A stretch of 34,212 nt of DNA from assembly GCA_011048515.1 (NCBI GenBank), contig DSDW01000120.1:1-34212 (forward strand). Reading direction: 5' to 3'. This stretch comes from Campylobacterota bacterium (GTDB taxonomy: Bacteria; Campylobacterota; Campylobacteria; Campylobacterales; Sulfurovaceae). Below the pieces are notes generated by a model. That model was given only the letters and a program-made list of their open reading frames with translations. It made no database searches and was not told the origin of the DNA. Below, piece by piece: positions 16,817 through 27,588 of the stretch. A program made the position numbers and the translations under genes. The number at the start of each line of letters is the position of its first letter. The first letter of the stretch is position 1.

Positions 16817-17671
16817 TTTTTTAAAGACATTCCCCAGCATCCCTTTGATCGCGCTTTGTAGATCGGCAGGATAGACCACGAACTTGGCATTTTGGCTTTT
16901 GCTCATCTCTTGAAGTGTACTGATGTATCGGTCACCCAGCAGGAACATCGCAGGGAGTTCGTTATCTTTGATGTTTTGGGTGATGATGTTGATCGCTTCT
17001 CCCGAGGCATTTGCCAGAGCGATCTGCGCCTGTGCTTCTCTTTTGGCCGCTTCCAGCTTGCCGTCCGCTTCAAGGATGGCAGCGTTTTTGTTCCCTTCTG
17101 CGGTGGTTTCGATCGCACGTCTCTCTCGCTCGGCAGCTGCCTGTCTCTCCATCGATGCCTGCATTGACGGGCTTGGGTTGATATCCTGGATCTCTACGGA
17201 TTTGACTGTCACGCCCCAGTCTGCCACATCGTCGATGATGGAGTCTTTGAGCTTTGTTTTGATCTGTTCACGGTTGGAGAGCGCATCATCAAGGTTCATC
17301 TCTCCCAGGATCGAACGCAGGGTTGTCATCACCAGCTGCTGTATCGCTGCTTTAAAATCCTCGATACCGTAGATCGCATCTCGTGGGTTGGTGACACGTG
17401 CGAAGGTGACGGCGTTGGTATGGATAACGGCGTTGTCTTTGGTGATCACCTCCTGTTCAGGGATATCAAGGATAAGGTCCCGGGTGGAGACACGCTCCCG
17501 GATCGACTCGATATAGGGAATGATAATATTAAGGCCGGGGGTAAGCGTACGGCTGAACTTTCCGAGCCGTTCCACGACCCACTCTTCACCCTGAGGTACG
17601 ATATTGATCCCTTTGTAGAGTGTAACGATGACTAAAACAGCGAGGATAATCAGTATATTGAGTGCTTCCAT
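16814..17671 (-). CDS. SPFH/stomatin-prohibitin (QmcA-like) membrane protein
   Basis: NIVPQGEEWVVERLGKFSRTLTPGLNIIIPYIESIRERVSTRD...; WGVTVKSVEIQDINP. Confidence 0.93.
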   Translation of the reverse strand: MEALNILIILAVLVIVTLYKGINIVPQGEEWVVERLGKFSRTLTPGLNIIIPYIESIRERVSTRDLILDIPEQEVITKDNAVIHTNAVTFARVTNPRDAIYGIEDFKAAIQQLVMTTLRSILGEMNLDDALSNREQIKTKLKDSIIDDVADWGVTVKSVEIQDINPSPSMQASMERQAAAERERRAIETTAEGNKNAAILEADGKLEAAKREAQAQIALANASGEAINIITQNIKDNELPAMFLLGDRYISTLQEMSKSQNAKFVVYPADLQSAIKGMLGNVFKK

Positions 17672-17740
17672 AAATTTTCTCCTTTTTTATTTGATAAGGG
17701 CGGACAAGAAGCGAAGCTCCTTATCCTACGTTGTGATCAC

Positions 17741-18193
17741 TTACACCGGTTCGACTTCGATGAGCTGACCATTGATCTGTACGATCCTGACACGTGTATC
17801 CTTGGCGATCCTGACCTTGGCTGTGGCATGCCATATCGTGTTGCCCAGTACTGGCGAGTCAAATTTCACTTTGCCTCTGTTGTGCGGTTCTATCTCCTCC
17901 AGCACTCTTCCCAGAGTATCCAGACGGTAGTTGGACTGGCCGCTGTCGGTCTGGTGCGGTTCACGGAACCACTTGAACCATGCAGCGATGGAGAGCAGCG
18001 AGAGGAGTATCCATACAAAGAGTTCGGTATTGAACGTTGTGCCAAAGAGCATATCGATCACACCGACCAGTATCGCTGCCACGCCGAGCCCCAGCATAAA
18101 GAACGTTCCCAGGTTCATCTCGATGATCAGAAGGATGATCCCCAGGACGATCCAGTGCCACCAGAGCATAAATTCGTTTAAAAATGTGATCAT
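17741..18193 (-). CDS. NfeD-like membrane protein
   Basis: Multiple N-terminal TM helices and C-terminal OB-like region (GRVLEEIEPHNRGKVKFDSPVLGNTIWHATA...RVRIVQINGQLIEVEPV); paired with SPFH gene. Confidence 0.88.
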   Translation of the reverse strand: MITFLNEFMLWWHWIVLGIILLIIEMNLGTFFMLGLGVAAILVGVIDMLFGTTFNTELFVWILLSLLSIAAWFKWFREPHQTDSGQSNYRLDTLGRVLEEIEPHNRGKVKFDSPVLGNTIWHATAKVRIAKDTRVRIVQINGQLIEVEPV

Positions 18194-18373
18194 TAATTCC
18201 CTCCTTTAATCGTCAATTATAGCATAAGGATCAGAGGTTTTGCGTGTAAAAAATATCTCTGAATATACCTTGAAGAAAAAGGAACAATTGATTAAAAAAT
18301 AATCTGCCTGCCGTGGCACGGCATGACTATTTGGGTTTATAATGATAAAAAATGAAAAAGATAAGGATCTCTA

Positions 18374-18937
18374 TTGAACGCGAAAGAAAAAAATTTGAAT
18401 AAACTCTATCAAGCAAGAGTTGCTCATCTTAAGTGGGTCAATACCATCAAACTCCTTGTATCAGGCTTGAAAGTGGATAAGAGTCATCTAACCCTGCCTA
18501 TTATTCAAGAGTCTGATGTTGGTGCATGGTACTACACTGATGCCATCCAGTTTTCACAATTTAAAAGCCAGAGTATTCTGGAGGAGATGGAATCGATTTT
18601 GGAGGAGATGTTTTCTACCTATGCAAAGATCTATGAGATATATTTCACCCGGAAGCAGAGTACATTAAAGAGCTTTTTAGGGATGAAAGATATCTCGCTC
18701 AGCAGACATGAGATAACGCTGGCTGCACGATACTATGAGGATATAGTGAAACTCTCCAACACATTCAAGGGCAAACTTCACATGTTCGAGAGGCAGATGT
18801 TGGCGATGCAGGAGAGTGAACATGTTTTGGTGAGCCATTTTGAAGTCGCAGAAGAAGAAAAAGCGGTACAACCGAAAAAAATGGTTACGCCGGTAAAAGA
18901 GGAGAGCAATTACTCCTATGGACCAAGATCACGCTAG
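18374..18937 (+). CDS. hypothetical protein with degenerate CZB-like helical region
   Basis: RVAHLKWVNTIKLLVSGLKVD...SDVGAWYYTDA...ILEEMESILEEM resembles CZB (HxxW...CxxGxWYY...HxxxH) with ligands substituted; start codon is TTG/ATT-region ambiguous. Confidence 0.5.
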   Translation: MNAKEKNLNKLYQARVAHLKWVNTIKLLVSGLKVDKSHLTLPIIQESDVGAWYYTDAIQFSQFKSQSILEEMESILEEMFSTYAKIYEIYFTRKQSTLKSFLGMKDISLSRHEITLAARYYEDIVKLSNTFKGKLHMFERQMLAMQESEHVLVSHFEVAEEEKAVQPKKMVTPVKEESNYSYGPRSR

Positions 18938-18950
18938 AGAAGCCGCCCTC

Positions 18951-19910
18951 TCAAACGAGTGTCTGAAGCACTTTCTGAAGTTCTTCGGACAGAGGGGCTT
19001 CTAAGCTGTATGTTTTGCCGTCAATCTTAAATGATACAAGAGTGGCGTGCAAAAAGAGCCGGGCAGAGTGGTGATGTTTGGCAAAGTAGCGGTTTTGTTT
19101 CTCGTCTCCGTAGCGTTCATCCCCGATGATGGGGTGGCCAAGATAGGCGAGCTGTGTGCGTATCTGATGCATACGGCCTGTGAGTATCTGAACATCCATC
19201 AGGGTAGCACCTTTGTAGTGCCTCAGGGGGGTGAAGATGCTTGTTGAAGCTTTTCCTGTGTCACTGACCTGTACTTTTTGGGTTCTCTCCTGTTTTCTCT
19301 CCAGTGTGTGTGTCATTTTCCTGGTTCCGCCCTTCCATTCTCCCGAGACCAGCGCGGTGTAGTGCTTTTCGATCTGATGGGCTTCCCTGAGCAGGGTATG
19401 GAGTGCCTGGAGCATTTTTCTGCTTTTTGCGACAAGGAGTAGGCCGCTGGTCTCCATATCGAGTCTGTGGACCAGTTCGAGGTAGTCAAGATCGGAGCGG
19501 AGCTGGCGGAGTATCTCGATGACTCCAAGCTCTGCATGGCTTCCCCCGTGTACGGCAAGCCCGCCGGGTTTGTTCAGTACGATGAGTTCTTCATCTTCGA
19601 AAAGCGTTGCCTCTTTGACAAGCCTCAGTAGATGATCCGGTGCTTTTGAAAGCGGTTTTTTCTCTTCCATGATCACAGGCGGGATACGTACGATGTCCCC
19701 CGGCTGGAGTTTCTGCTCGGGTTTTGTGCGTTTTTTGTTGACCCGTACTTCCCCTTTGCGGATAATACGGTAGATGCGTGTTTTTGGGATGCCTTTAAGC
19801 TGTCGAAGCAGGAAGTTGTCGATACGCTGTCCCGCGTCATGTTCGGTGATGGTATGGAAGGTGACTGCTGTGGTCTTTTGGGTTTGCTGCATAAAGCGGA
19901 TTATAGCCAA
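18951..19910 (-). CDS. rluC: ribosomal large subunit pseudouridine synthase, RluC-like
   Basis: DAGQRIDNFLLRQLKGIPKTRIYRIIRKGEVRVNKKRTKPEQKLQPGDIVRIPPV; LELVHRLDMETSGLLLVAKS; GRMHQIRTQLAYLGHPIIGDERYG. Start may be internal (19892). Confidence 0.92.
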   Translation of the reverse strand: MAIIRFMQQTQKTTAVTFHTITEHDAGQRIDNFLLRQLKGIPKTRIYRIIRKGEVRVNKKRTKPEQKLQPGDIVRIPPVIMEEKKPLSKAPDHLLRLVKEATLFEDEELIVLNKPGGLAVHGGSHAELGVIEILRQLRSDLDYLELVHRLDMETSGLLLVAKSRKMLQALHTLLREAHQIEKHYTALVSGEWKGGTRKMTHTLERKQERTQKVQVSDTGKASTSIFTPLRHYKGATLMDVQILTGRMHQIRTQLAYLGHPIIGDERYGDEKQNRYFAKHHHSARLFLHATLVSFKIDGKTYSLEAPLSEELQKVLQTLV

Positions 19911-19935
19911 ATCAGGGTTATAAGCTACATTTAGG

Positions 19936-19941
19936 TATAAT
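19936..19941 (+). promoter_or_regulatory. putative -10 box upstream of ilvC
   Basis: taggTATAATcgcgg about 40 bp upstream of the ATG. Confidence 0.5.
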
Positions 19942-19961
19942 CGCGGAAAATTTTTAGCTAA

Positions 19962-21008
<1,047 letters not shown>

Positions 21009-21257
21009 TCTTTTTGGTTATTTCCCTGCATCTTTAAGGGATGGATTCGGTCAGCTACTTCTTGTAGCCTCCCTTATCCAAACCCTCAAATCTACAGCCA
21101 ACTAACCAGAAATCTTGAGTTGGTTTGTATGTACTCCCTTCCCAATCATCAATAAAAGTTTTTCATTTTTACCCAATTTTCATAATTTGTTTTGTATTTG
21201 TTCCCAGATATCGGCAATCAGTTCTTTTTCGATAAAATAAGCAAAAAATAGAGACAA

Positions 21258-22397
21258 GTGGGAAATATGGCCAAAGAGAGAAAGCACAGAGCATCATCAA
21301 CAAGATCTACGACAAAAAAAACACCTGCCAGACGCAGCAGATCGGTCAGTAAAAAAAATACGCTGAAAAAGGACTTGATGATCTTTGGCACGGTGATAGT
21401 GATGGTCGCCATGGTAGTGCTTGGCTACTTTATAGGAAAAAGTGAAGCTGCCATCGAGCCCAATCCCAATACCCTATTACTGAAGAGCGCTTCCGATAAC
21501 AAAGTACTCTTTGAGAGTCTGGAAAAAGTCAAACAGGAGAGAGCGCTCAAAGAGAAGAAGAGAGAAGAGGAGCTTGCGCAGAAACGCAAAGCGAAGCAGC
21601 AGGAGGAGAGGGAAAAAGCTGCGCTTCAGGCTCAAAAGAGGGAAGAGCAGAAAAAAATTATTGAGAAGAAGCAGGGGCTCTCCTATCCAGAGGATGTGGT
21701 ACACTACGAAGAGACGATCAGTGCTTCAAAAAGCGAGAAGCCCAAACTGGTGATCATTATCGATGATGTCTCTTCCCGTTCACAGCTAGAGCAAATTCGT
21801 GCACTGGGATTGAAGCTCACCCCTTCGATATTCCCTCCATATAGCCTTTCGCCCTCAAACCAAAAGTTGGCGGAGGGGTTAAAGCACTACATGATCCATC
21901 TTCCTATGGAGTCAGGCAAAGTTTTTGACAAACAGGAAAAAACCCTGATGGTCACAGATACCCCGGAGATGATAGAGGCCAGGGTCAGAGAGCTTCGCAG
22001 CCTTTTCCCCGCAGCAAGATTTGTGAACAACCATACCGGCTCAGTGTTCACCGGGCACTATCCTGCGATGGAGAGGCTCTATCAGGCACTTCTGAAGGAG
22101 GGCTTTGTCTTTGTGGACAGCCGCACGATCGCAGGAAGTAAAGTGCCACAGATTGCCAAAAAATATGCACAACACTATATCTCACGTGATATATTTATAG
22201 ACAATAAACACAATGTCTCTTATATCCATAAACAGCTCAAACAGGCGGTAAAGATCGCCCAAAAAAGAGGTTATGCGATCGCCATCGGCCATCCTCATGA
22301 GGTGACACTGCAAGCACTGGCAAGCGCCGGGGAGATACTGAAGGAGATAGAGATCGTCTACATCGATGAACTCTATCCGCCAAAGGCAGGAAGATGA
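21258..22397 (+). CDS. divergent polysaccharide deacetylase (YibQ/DUF610-like)
   Basis: KLVIIIDDVSSRSQLEQIRALGLKLTPSIFPP; HLPMESG; FVNNHTGSVFT; VFVDSRTIAGSKV; AIAIGHPHEVTL. Confidence 0.85.
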   Translation: MGNMAKERKHRASSTRSTTKKTPARRSRSVSKKNTLKKDLMIFGTVIVMVAMVVLGYFIGKSEAAIEPNPNTLLLKSASDNKVLFESLEKVKQERALKEKKREEELAQKRKAKQQEEREKAALQAQKREEQKKIIEKKQGLSYPEDVVHYEETISASKSEKPKLVIIIDDVSSRSQLEQIRALGLKLTPSIFPPYSLSPSNQKLAEGLKHYMIHLPMESGKVFDKQEKTLMVTDTPEMIEARVRELRSLFPAARFVNNHTGSVFTGHYPAMERLYQALLKEGFVFVDSRTIAGSKVPQIAKKYAQHYISRDIFIDNKHNVSYIHKQLKQAVKIAQKRGYAIAIGHPHEVTLQALASAGEILKEIEIVYIDELYPPKAGR

Positions 22398-23728
22398 GAG
22401 GAATTGTTATCGCTGTACTGATAGGCCTGGTATTTTTTGCGCTCTCCATATGGGTATTTACTCCCCAGCACAGTCTGCTGATCGGGCTGGTTGCATTCAT
22501 GGTGGCACTCTGGACCAATGAAGCCTTACCGCTTGGGGCGGTCTCATTACTGCCGATAATGTTGTTTCCGCTCTTTGGTATCCTCGATGTCAATAAAGTT
22601 ACATCCAACTACTCCAATTCGATCATCTTTCTTTTTTTGGGGGGATTTATGCTGGCGATCGCACTGGAGAAGATCAATCTGCACAAATACTTCTCTGCAA
22701 AGCTTTTAAGTTTTTTCCCTAAAACCCCAAGAGGGATCATCTATGCCTTGGCCATTACTTCCGCACTTCTCAGTGGGATACTCTCCAACACGACGGTGAC
22801 ACTGATGTTGATGCCTATTGCACTTTTTTTGAGTGACAATATCAGGCTGAAGGTCCGCTTTTTGCTGGGTATGGCATATGGTTCAAGTATCGGGGGGATA
22901 CTCACGCCTATCGGAACACCCCCCAACCTGATCCTGCTTGGGTTCCTGGAGGAGCATGGGCTGCCTGTATTGGCTTTTGGCGAGTGGATGTACATGATGA
23001 CCCCGGTAGTTGCGGCGATGCTGCTGATCATTCCCTGGCTGCTTGCCCTGGGAGTGTCGAACGAATCTGTGGCAGATGTCCGCAATGAGGTTCCTCAGCT
23101 CAACAGTGAACAGAGAAGGCTCTACTGGATCATAGGGGTCCTTGCGACGATCCTGGTTGCAAATACATTTATGAAACAGATCGCAGGCTTTGCGCTTGAT
23201 GAGAAACTCGTGTTGCTGGGGTTTGGCCTCTTGATGTTCGTACCGCGCATCGGGTTTCTGGAGTGGGAAGATACACGGAATGTACCCTATGAGATCATCT
23301 TCTTGTTCGGTGCGGGATTCTCCATCGCTGCAGCCTTTACAAACACCGGACTTGCCGCAGATATCGCGACAAAACTGGCATTTATCTCATCGATCCCTCT
23401 CTTCTGGATGTTTTTGGTGGTAGCGCTTGTTGTCACATTCTCCACCGAAGTGACAAGCAACACGGCACTCACCTCCATCGCTATCCCGATCTTTTATGAG
23501 TTTTCAAAAATGATGCCCCAGAGCGAGGGAATCCTGCTGCTGATGGTCGCAACGGTGGCTGCGAGCTATGCCTTTATGCTTCCTATCGCAACGCCGCCAA
23601 ACGCGATCGTGATGAGCTCCAGGGTGATCCGTATCAAAGAGATGGCTGCTATCGGATTTAAGCTCAACCTGATCGGTGTGACCGTACTCTCTGTGATTGC
23701 CTATACGCTATGGAGACTCATGTTGTAA
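22394..23728 (+). CDS. DASS-family (SLC13-like) anion/dicarboxylate transporter
   Basis: Many TM helices; SNTTVTLMLMPIA, GTPPNLILLGFLEE, TSNTALTSIAIPIF, ATPPNAIVMSS. Confidence 0.9.
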   Translation: MRGIVIAVLIGLVFFALSIWVFTPQHSLLIGLVAFMVALWTNEALPLGAVSLLPIMLFPLFGILDVNKVTSNYSNSIIFLFLGGFMLAIALEKINLHKYFSAKLLSFFPKTPRGIIYALAITSALLSGILSNTTVTLMLMPIALFLSDNIRLKVRFLLGMAYGSSIGGILTPIGTPPNLILLGFLEEHGLPVLAFGEWMYMMTPVVAAMLLIIPWLLALGVSNESVADVRNEVPQLNSEQRRLYWIIGVLATILVANTFMKQIAGFALDEKLVLLGFGLLMFVPRIGFLEWEDTRNVPYEIIFLFGAGFSIAAAFTNTGLAADIATKLAFISSIPLFWMFLVVALVVTFSTEVTSNTALTSIAIPIFYEFSKMMPQSEGILLLMVATVAASYAFMLPIATPPNAIVMSSRVIRIKEMAAIGFKLNLIGVTVLSVIAYTLWRLML

Positions 23729-23738
23729 AAAAGAGTTG

Positions 23739-23884
23739 ATGCAAGAACTCCAGCCCTATCCTTTTACATTCTCTGGTAATACGATGAGAAGAGATACCAG
23801 CGGTCAGGAAAACGTGCCAAAGAGTACACCTACGAAGACTTAAAGTATAGAGCCAGGAGGGTGCTGGATAGCCTTTATATCTAA
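23739..23884 (+). pseudogene. frame-broken small ORF
   Basis: Frame A MQELQPYPFTFSGN (23739-23780) continues one base off as YDEKRYQRSGKRAKEYTYEDLKYRARRVLDSLYI* (23780-23884). Confidence 0.45.
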
Positions 23885-23988
23885 GAGTGTCGGTAAACAA
23901 TAGGAGTACCCGAAATTTTAGAGGTGAAATTGTACTTTAAATTTAAATTGGGGGGGGATAAATCTATGGGATTGATTGAAATGAGTAA

Positions 23989-24064
23989 TGGTGGAGCATA
24001 GCGGGATCGAACCGCTGACCTCTTCGCTGCCAGCGAAGCGCTCTCCCAGCTGAGCTAATGCCCC
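23989..24064 (-). tRNA. tRNA-Ala (anticodon GGC), CCA encoded
   Basis: Minus strand GGGGCATTAGCTCAGCTGGGAGAGCGCTTCGCTGGCAGCGAAGAGGTCAGCGGTTCGATCCCGCTATGCTCCACCA folds as a cloverleaf; loop CTGGCAG. Confidence 0.98.
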
Positions 24065-24253
24065 ATAAATAAAGCAAAGAATTTTACTAAAAAAATAGTT
24101 AAAATATACTGTATAGTGAGGCAAAGGCTCCAAGTGCGCTCCGATAGACTGAAATCATACGCTTCACTTCCCTATAGCATTTTGACGATATGGTATCATA
24201 TGAGATATGAAACGAGGAAAGATAATTCCAAAACACAAAAGAGGTGGAAACAG

Positions 24254-26332
24254 ATGCGCTCACTCTATATCACCGCAACGCAGAAAAATGTCGGGATGCT
24301 TTTTGTCTCTTTGGGGTTTATGGAGATGCTCAAACGCAAGCTTCACAGAGTGGCATTTTTCCGTCCGATCATAGAATCAAAAGAGAAAAAAGATCACAGC
24401 ATCACTTTTATGCTTCAGCACTACAAGCTCGATATGAACTACGAAGAGTGTTATGGATGTGATATTGAGTATGCCGAGAAGATGTTTGCTGCAGGAGAGA
24501 GTCAAAAGCTCTACAGTGAGCTTCTGGAAAAATTTAAAACACTTGAAGCGCGTTACGACTTTGTGCTGTGTGAGGGGCTGCCTCGAAGTGTTTTAAAGGC
24601 ATTGGAGTATTATGACCTGAACCTGCAGCTTGCGCAAAACTTTTCCAGTGCAGTTGTCAATGTCATCACGGCACAACATAGAGAGGCAGAAGATATCTAC
24701 GAAGAGATACTCGTTGAGCATGAGAAGTTCAGAGATGAGGGATGTGTGCACTTTGCAAGTTTTGTCAGCCGTGTGGATGAACAGCAGCAAAATTTCTTGC
24801 AAAAAAAACTCAAAAAGCTGGATGCTGGAGTCTATTATCTGCCTGAGATTCGGGAGCTTGGCACTCCCACGATCCAGGATCTGCTTGAGACGCTGGATCT
24901 AAGCAAGATACTCTTTGGTGAGAATGATCACACCCGTACTATACGGGCTTTTCGTGTGGCGGATATGGAGACAGTGCACTTTTTGGAGCAGATTCAAGAA
25001 GATGATCTTGTGGTGGTCCCTGCCGACAGGGTGGGGATCATTCTCTCACTATTTTTGGCACTCTATTCAAATGCGTATCCCAAGATCAGCGGAATCATCT
25101 TCCCCTCTTCGGTACCGCTGCATCCCAATATCAAAAAGATGATCGATGGGCTGGAGGGGCATAAGATACCTCTTTTGAGCACATCAAAAGAGACCTACCA
25201 AACCGTGCAGGCGCTCTCGGGTGTGCATGCACGCCTGCGTGCAGAGAACCGCAGGAAGATCGCTTTGGCACTGGGGCTTTTTGAAAAAAGTGTCGATACA
25301 GCGGTTTTGGAGCAGAAGCTCAGTCACCTGCAAAGTGAGGTGCTCACCCCTTTGATGTTTGAGTATACATTGTATGAACTGGCACGTAAAAAAATCAAAA
25401 AGATTGTCTTGCCCGAGAGCTCCGATGAGCGTATTTTAAGGGCTGCAGAGATCATTTTGCGCAGAGGCATCGCCCAGATAGTACTGCTGGGAGAGAAAAA
25501 GGAGATCGAACAGAACAGCCAAAGATTGGGGCTCGATCTTGCACAGGCAGAAGTGATCGATCCGCGCACTTCAGGGTACCTGGAGGGTTTTGCACAAGCA
25601 TACTATGCGCTGCGAAAAACAAAGGGGGTCAGTCAAAAGGGTGCAGATGAGAGGGTGCAGGATATGAACTATTTTGCAACGATGATGGTATATATGGGAT
25701 ATGCCGACGGTATGGTAAGCGGGGCGATACACTCAACCGCCGATACGATCCGGCCCGCTTTTCAGATCATTAAGGCAGCACCGGGTGTCAGTGCGGTCTC
25801 AAGCGTCTTTTTTATGTGTTTCAAAACAAGAGTGCTTGTATATGGAGACTGCGCGGTCAATCTTGACCCCGATGCTGAGACTTTGGCAGATATAGCGATC
25901 GCTTCGGCGGAAACGGCACGTGCCTTTGGGATAGAACCCAAAGTGGCAATGCTCTCCTATTCTACGGGTTCAAGCGGAAGCGGTGCAGATGTAGATAAAG
26001 TACGCGAAGCTACAGAAATTGTCAGGACAAAAAGAGCTGATCTCCCGGTAGAAGGACCGATCCAGTACGATGCAGCGATCGACAAAGCGGTGGCAAAAAC
26101 AAAGATCCCGGACTCGGAAGTCGCTGGAGAGGCAACTGTATTTATCTTCCCAGATCTTAACACAGGAAACAATACCTATAAAGCGGTTCAGAGTTCAAGC
26201 GGTGCCCTCGCTATCGGTCCGATCCTCCAGGGTCTCAGGAAACCGGTCAATGACCTGAGCCGCGGATGCAGTGTGGATGATATTGTCAATACGGTTGCCA
26301 TTACAGCGATCCAGGCAGGGGATGCCGGATGA
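24254..26332 (+). CDS. pta: phosphate acetyltransferase, long form with N-terminal P-loop-like/DRTGG region
   Basis: KKIVLPESSDERILRAAEIILRRGIAQIVLLG; MVSGAIHSTADTIRPAFQIIK; MLSYSTGSSGSGADVDKVREAT; preferred start MRSLYITATQKNVG at 24254 with gaggtgg RBS. Confidence 0.95.
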   Translation: MRSLYITATQKNVGMLFVSLGFMEMLKRKLHRVAFFRPIIESKEKKDHSITFMLQHYKLDMNYEECYGCDIEYAEKMFAAGESQKLYSELLEKFKTLEARYDFVLCEGLPRSVLKALEYYDLNLQLAQNFSSAVVNVITAQHREAEDIYEEILVEHEKFRDEGCVHFASFVSRVDEQQQNFLQKKLKKLDAGVYYLPEIRELGTPTIQDLLETLDLSKILFGENDHTRTIRAFRVADMETVHFLEQIQEDDLVVVPADRVGIILSLFLALYSNAYPKISGIIFPSSVPLHPNIKKMIDGLEGHKIPLLSTSKETYQTVQALSGVHARLRAENRRKIALALGLFEKSVDTAVLEQKLSHLQSEVLTPLMFEYTLYELARKKIKKIVLPESSDERILRAAEIILRRGIAQIVLLGEKKEIEQNSQRLGLDLAQAEVIDPRTSGYLEGFAQAYYALRKTKGVSQKGADERVQDMNYFATMMVYMGYADGMVSGAIHSTADTIRPAFQIIKAAPGVSAVSSVFFMCFKTRVLVYGDCAVNLDPDAETLADIAIASAETARAFGIEPKVAMLSYSTGSSGSGADVDKVREATEIVRTKRADLPVEGPIQYDAAIDKAVAKTKIPDSEVAGEATVFIFPDLNTGNNTYKAVQSSSGALAIGPILQGLRKPVNDLSRGCSVDDIVNTVAITAIQAGDAG

Positions 26333-27516
26333 AAATCGCAGTGATCAATTCCGGAAGCTCTTCGATCAAGTTTAAACTGTTTTATCATCATACTTTGGAG
26401 CTGCTCGCTCATATCCATCTGGAGAAGATAGGCGAGAGCTATTCTGTCGTAACACTGAAATACTCTAGCGGAGAAAAGGTGTTCAACACGGTGATCAGAG
26501 ATCACGAAGAGGGACTGGAGCAGATCGCTTCACTTTTGGCGAAGGAGCATATCCTGGAGGATTTTTCTTCTTTGGACGCAATAGCACATCGGGTGGTACA
26601 CGGCGGAGAGTATTTTCGTGAAGCGACCTTCATCACCGAGGATGTGATCGGGAAGATAGAGGGGCTGATCCCTTTGGCACCTTTGCACAACAGGGCGAAC
26701 CTGGAGGGGATCAGGATCTCCATGCAAAAGGCGCCCAAAGCACCGCAGATAGCCGTTTTTGATACCGCATTTCACGAGACAATGCCCAAAGAGGCTTATA
26801 TGTACGCCCTGAAGCACTCTATGTATGATGAACATAAAATACGCCGCTACGGTTTTCATGGGAGCTCTCATGCCTATGTTTTGAGTGAAGCGGCAAAATT
26901 GTTGGGGAAAGAGGCCAATGAGCTTAATGTGATCACGCTGCACTTGGGCAACGGATCGAGTGCCTGTGCGATACTGAAGGGAAAAAGCATCGACACCTCG
27001 ATGGGGTTCACCCCGCTGGAGGGACTTGTGATGGGTACACGAAGCGGAGATATCGACCCCGCCGTGGTGCTCTATATGCAGCGGGTTCTGGGGCTGAGTG
27101 TTGATGAAGTGGACCGTATCTTAAATGAAGAATCTGGCCTTGTGGGGATCTGCGGCATCAAAGATGTACGAACGATCCTGGAGCAGGAGGATGAAGCCTC
27201 AAAGCTTGCCATTGCCATGATGGTGCGGCGTATCAAAAAATATATCGGGGCATATATGGCACTTTTGGGAGATGTCGATGCGATTGTATTTACCGGTGGA
27301 ATAGGGGAGAACAGCGCTGTGATCCGCCGGAAAGTTCTGGAAAATATCGGCTTTGGAATTGTTCTGGAGAGAGAACAAAACATTCGCAATGCCAGATCTA
27401 TCTCTGCTCCCCAAAGCAGTATAGCGCTACTCGTGATCCCGACTGATGAGGAGCTTGAGATCGCCAAAGAATCACTGAAGCTTCTGGAGAAAAAGCAGAC
27501 ACCGAGTGTAAAATGA
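26329..27516 (+). CDS. ackA: acetate kinase
   Basis: VINSGSSSIKFKLF; VHGGEYF; FDTAFHETMP; HLGNGSSACAI; FTPLEGLVMGTRSGDIDPAV; FTGGIGENSAVIR. Confidence 0.98.
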   Translation: MKIAVINSGSSSIKFKLFYHHTLELLAHIHLEKIGESYSVVTLKYSSGEKVFNTVIRDHEEGLEQIASLLAKEHILEDFSSLDAIAHRVVHGGEYFREATFITEDVIGKIEGLIPLAPLHNRANLEGIRISMQKAPKAPQIAVFDTAFHETMPKEAYMYALKHSMYDEHKIRRYGFHGSSHAYVLSEAAKLLGKEANELNVITLHLGNGSSACAILKGKSIDTSMGFTPLEGLVMGTRSGDIDPAVVLYMQRVLGLSVDEVDRILNEESGLVGICGIKDVRTILEQEDEASKLAIAMMVRRIKKYIGAYMALLGDVDAIVFTGGIGENSAVIRRKVLENIGFGIVLEREQNIRNARSISAPQSSIALLVIPTDEELEIAKESLKLLEKKQTPSVK

Positions 27517-27588
27517 AAATATGACAATTTGAAATACTTTTCAGGCTGGGGCTGTCTGTTAGGCTATCATCTATAAAAAAGGGGTGGT

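Noticed and set aside
16689-16874. 61-aa ORF across the hairpin cluster
   Set aside because: Its repeated YSSH peptides are produced by the DNA repeats/hairpins and it runs into the SPFH gene antisense.
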